Assembly (NCBI RefSeq): GCF_025128095.1
Contig: NZ_JAHLYT010000056.1
Coordinates: 1-64,000 of the forward strand
DNA: 64,000 nt
Direction: 5' to 3'
DNA from: Synechococcus sp. CS-1328
GTDB lineage: Bacteria > Cyanobacteriota > Cyanobacteriia > PCC-6307 > Cyanobiaceae
In this document: piece by piece, positions 62,945 to 64,000 of the stretch
Layout: each line of letters opens with the position of its first letter
Position numbering within the stretch: position 1 is the stretch's first letter
Notes under the pieces: generated by a model
Database searches by the model: none
What the model was told of the DNA's origin: nothing
What the model saw: the letters and a program-made list of their open reading frames with translations, nothing else
Program-made: the position numbers and the translations under genes

Positions 62945-63790
62945 ATGACTCTCGCCAACGCTGCCTACCTGGGCATCGAGCGTTTCTCCAATGCAAAGAA
63001 CAAGGAGAACTGGACGAACGGAACGGAGGTGGATAAGTCCACCCTGATCCGGGCCGTCTACCAGCAGGTGCTGGGCAACCAGTACATCATGCAAAGCGAG
63101 CGCCTTGAGGGTCCCGAATCCCTGTTCCGGCGCGGCTATCTGAGCGTGCGTGAGTTCGTGCGTCAGGTGGCCAAAAGTGGCTTGTACCGCCAGAAGTTCT
63201 TCGAGAACTGCAACGCCTATCGCTTCATCGAGCTGAATTTCAAGCACCTGCTCGGTCGCGCTCCCCAGAACAAAGCAGAGATGCTGGAGCACTTCACCAT
63301 TCTCCAAGAGCAGGGTTTCGACGCCGAGATTGACTCTTACATCGACAGCGCCGAATACCAGAACCGCTTTGGCGAGGAGATGGTTCCTTACCTGCATGGC
63401 TGGAACTACTCCATTGGCCAGCAGGGCCTGCAGTTTTCCTACATGCTTCAGCTCAGCCGCGGCGCTGCGGCCTCGGTCAAGGGGGACATCCTCAAGAATC
63501 AATCCCGCCTCAACCCCGCCGTTCATTCCGAAGCTGCCCTACCGGTGGTGAGCCCCAACGCCAAGGGCTCCGTGTTCCGCAAGGTGCTGTCCGATGGCGT
63601 GACCCGCATGGGCGTAGGCGCGGCCGAGGAAGGGCGCACCTTCCGGGTGGAGATCACCGGCTTCAGCAACTACCGCCTGCACAAGCGCAGCAATCGCGTG
63701 CGCTTCATTCCCTTCGCAAAACTGCTGGCGTACCAGCAGCAGATCCACCGTGAAGGCGGTCGTGTCGCCAGCATCACCCCGGTGAACTGA
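62945..63790 (+). CDS. cpcC: Phycobilisome rod linker with CpcD domain (CpcC-like)
   Basis: A 281-residue rod linker. ATG 62945 gives MTLANAAYLGIERF. An N-terminal PBS-linker domain (IRAVYQQVLGNQYIMQSERL, YLSVREFVRQVAKSGLYRQKF, YRFIELNFKHLLGRAPQNK in part) is followed by a C-terminal CpcD-like domain (FRVEITGFSNYRLHKRSNRVRFIPFAKLL in part). This arrangement joins hexamers within the phycocyanin or phycoerythrin rod. The exact assignment (CpcC1, CpcC2 or MpeC-like) is not determinable here. Confidence 0.88.
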   Translation: MTLANAAYLGIERFSNAKNKENWTNGTEVDKSTLIRAVYQQVLGNQYIMQSERLEGPESLFRRGYLSVREFVRQVAKSGLYRQKFFENCNAYRFIELNFKHLLGRAPQNKAEMLEHFTILQEQGFDAEIDSYIDSAEYQNRFGEEMVPYLHGWNYSIGQQGLQFSYMLQLSRGAAASVKGDILKNQSRLNPAVHSEAALPVVSPNAKGSVFRKVLSDGVTRMGVGAAEEGRTFRVEITGFSNYRLHKRSNRVRFIPFAKLLAYQQQIHREGGRVASITPVN

Positions 63791-63824
63791 CCTCTTCTTC
63801 CATTCCCTTGCTGTTTGAACCACC

Positions 63825-64000
63825 ATGAAAGTTTCCGCAGGTTCCCGGGGCACGAGCTTCAGTAGCGGCCGTCAGGTCACCATCCAGGTGACTGGGCTTG
63901 CTCACAATGATTTCGTGCGCAGCGCTGATTGCGTCATGCAGGTGCCTTACACCCGCATGAATGAGACCCTTCAGATGGTTAACCGCATGGGCGGAAAGGT
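63825..64000 (+). CDS. cpcD: Rod-capping linker CpcD-like, truncated by the window end
   Basis: The first 58 residues are visible: MKVSAGSRGTSFSSGRQVTI, then the CpcD-type pattern QVPYTRMNETLQMVNRMGGK. This is the small domain that caps phycobilisome rods. The remainder lies beyond 64000. It could also be the start of a longer linker with an N-terminal CpcD-type domain. It is 34 bp after the rod linker gene. Confidence 0.75.
   Translation, partial: MKVSAGSRGTSFSSGRQVTIQVTGLAHNDFVRSADCVMQVPYTRMNETLQMVNRMGGK

Overview
The window is a high-GC picocyanobacterial chromosome segment, most likely Cyanobium or Synechococcus. The evidence is petB/petD for the cytochrome b6f complex, psbB, psbT and psbM for photosystem II, a phycobilisome linker cluster (CpcL/CpcG-like, CpcC-like, start of a CpcD-like gene), a CpcT-family lyase and a minCDE set. 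Almost every host gene is recognisable and packed with short gaps or ATGA overlaps.

Layout. Positions 749-10885 are host backbone: neutral invertase, petD and petB (minus strand), a C-terminal processing protease, an HD phosphohydrolase, minC, minD, minE and a one-domain LuxR regulator. A three-gene reverse islet (a PLD-family protein plus a split ChrA chromate transporter) separates minC from minD. Positions 10917-10988 are tRNA-Thr(UGU). From 10947 to 41150 lies an integrative element of about 30.2 kb. Its ends are 47-bp direct repeats (one mismatch) that copy the 3' part of that tRNA gene. Positions 41245-64000 return to host genes: STAS, CBS-EAL and a frameshifted GGDEF protein, tsaC, prmC, dprA, a thioesterase, a tandem Usp protein, psbM, ferredoxin, psbB-psbT, nrdR, rps1, a HAD hydrolase, metK, an FGGY kinase, comF, tRNA-Phe, and phycobilisome assembly genes.

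The element has two parts. The left third is the mobility module: a tyrosine recombinase beside the tRNA, a convergent excisionase-like gene, a putative regulator with repeated CTGTCRG boxes, a large replicase of the cyanobacterial RepA/DUF3854 type and a terminase-small-subunit-like protein. This gene content resembles the tRNA-targeting 'tycheposon' or phage-satellite-like elements described from marine picocyanobacteria. The right two thirds are defence cargo. Five minus-strand genes encode a PD-(D/E)XK protein, a SNF2-type helicase, a 1631-residue Eco57I-like adenine methylase, a 2185-residue DEAD/DUF1998 helicase with a C-terminal nuclease-like segment, and a RelE-like/UvrD helicase fusion. 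They are joined by ATGA overlaps or a 4-bp gap, except for one 4.2-kb break.

That break is filled by five genes pointing the other way: a HigB-HigA toxin-antitoxin pair, an EcsC-TerB-like protein translationally coupled to a PD-(D/E)XK-like protein, and an AT-rich small membrane protein. The arrangement resembles helicase-methylase-ATPase (Hma) or DISARM-type systems carrying an embedded second defence cassette. The EcsC-TerB plus nuclease pair is the best candidate in this window for an undescribed system. All functional statements are inferred from sequence reading only; no database search was run.
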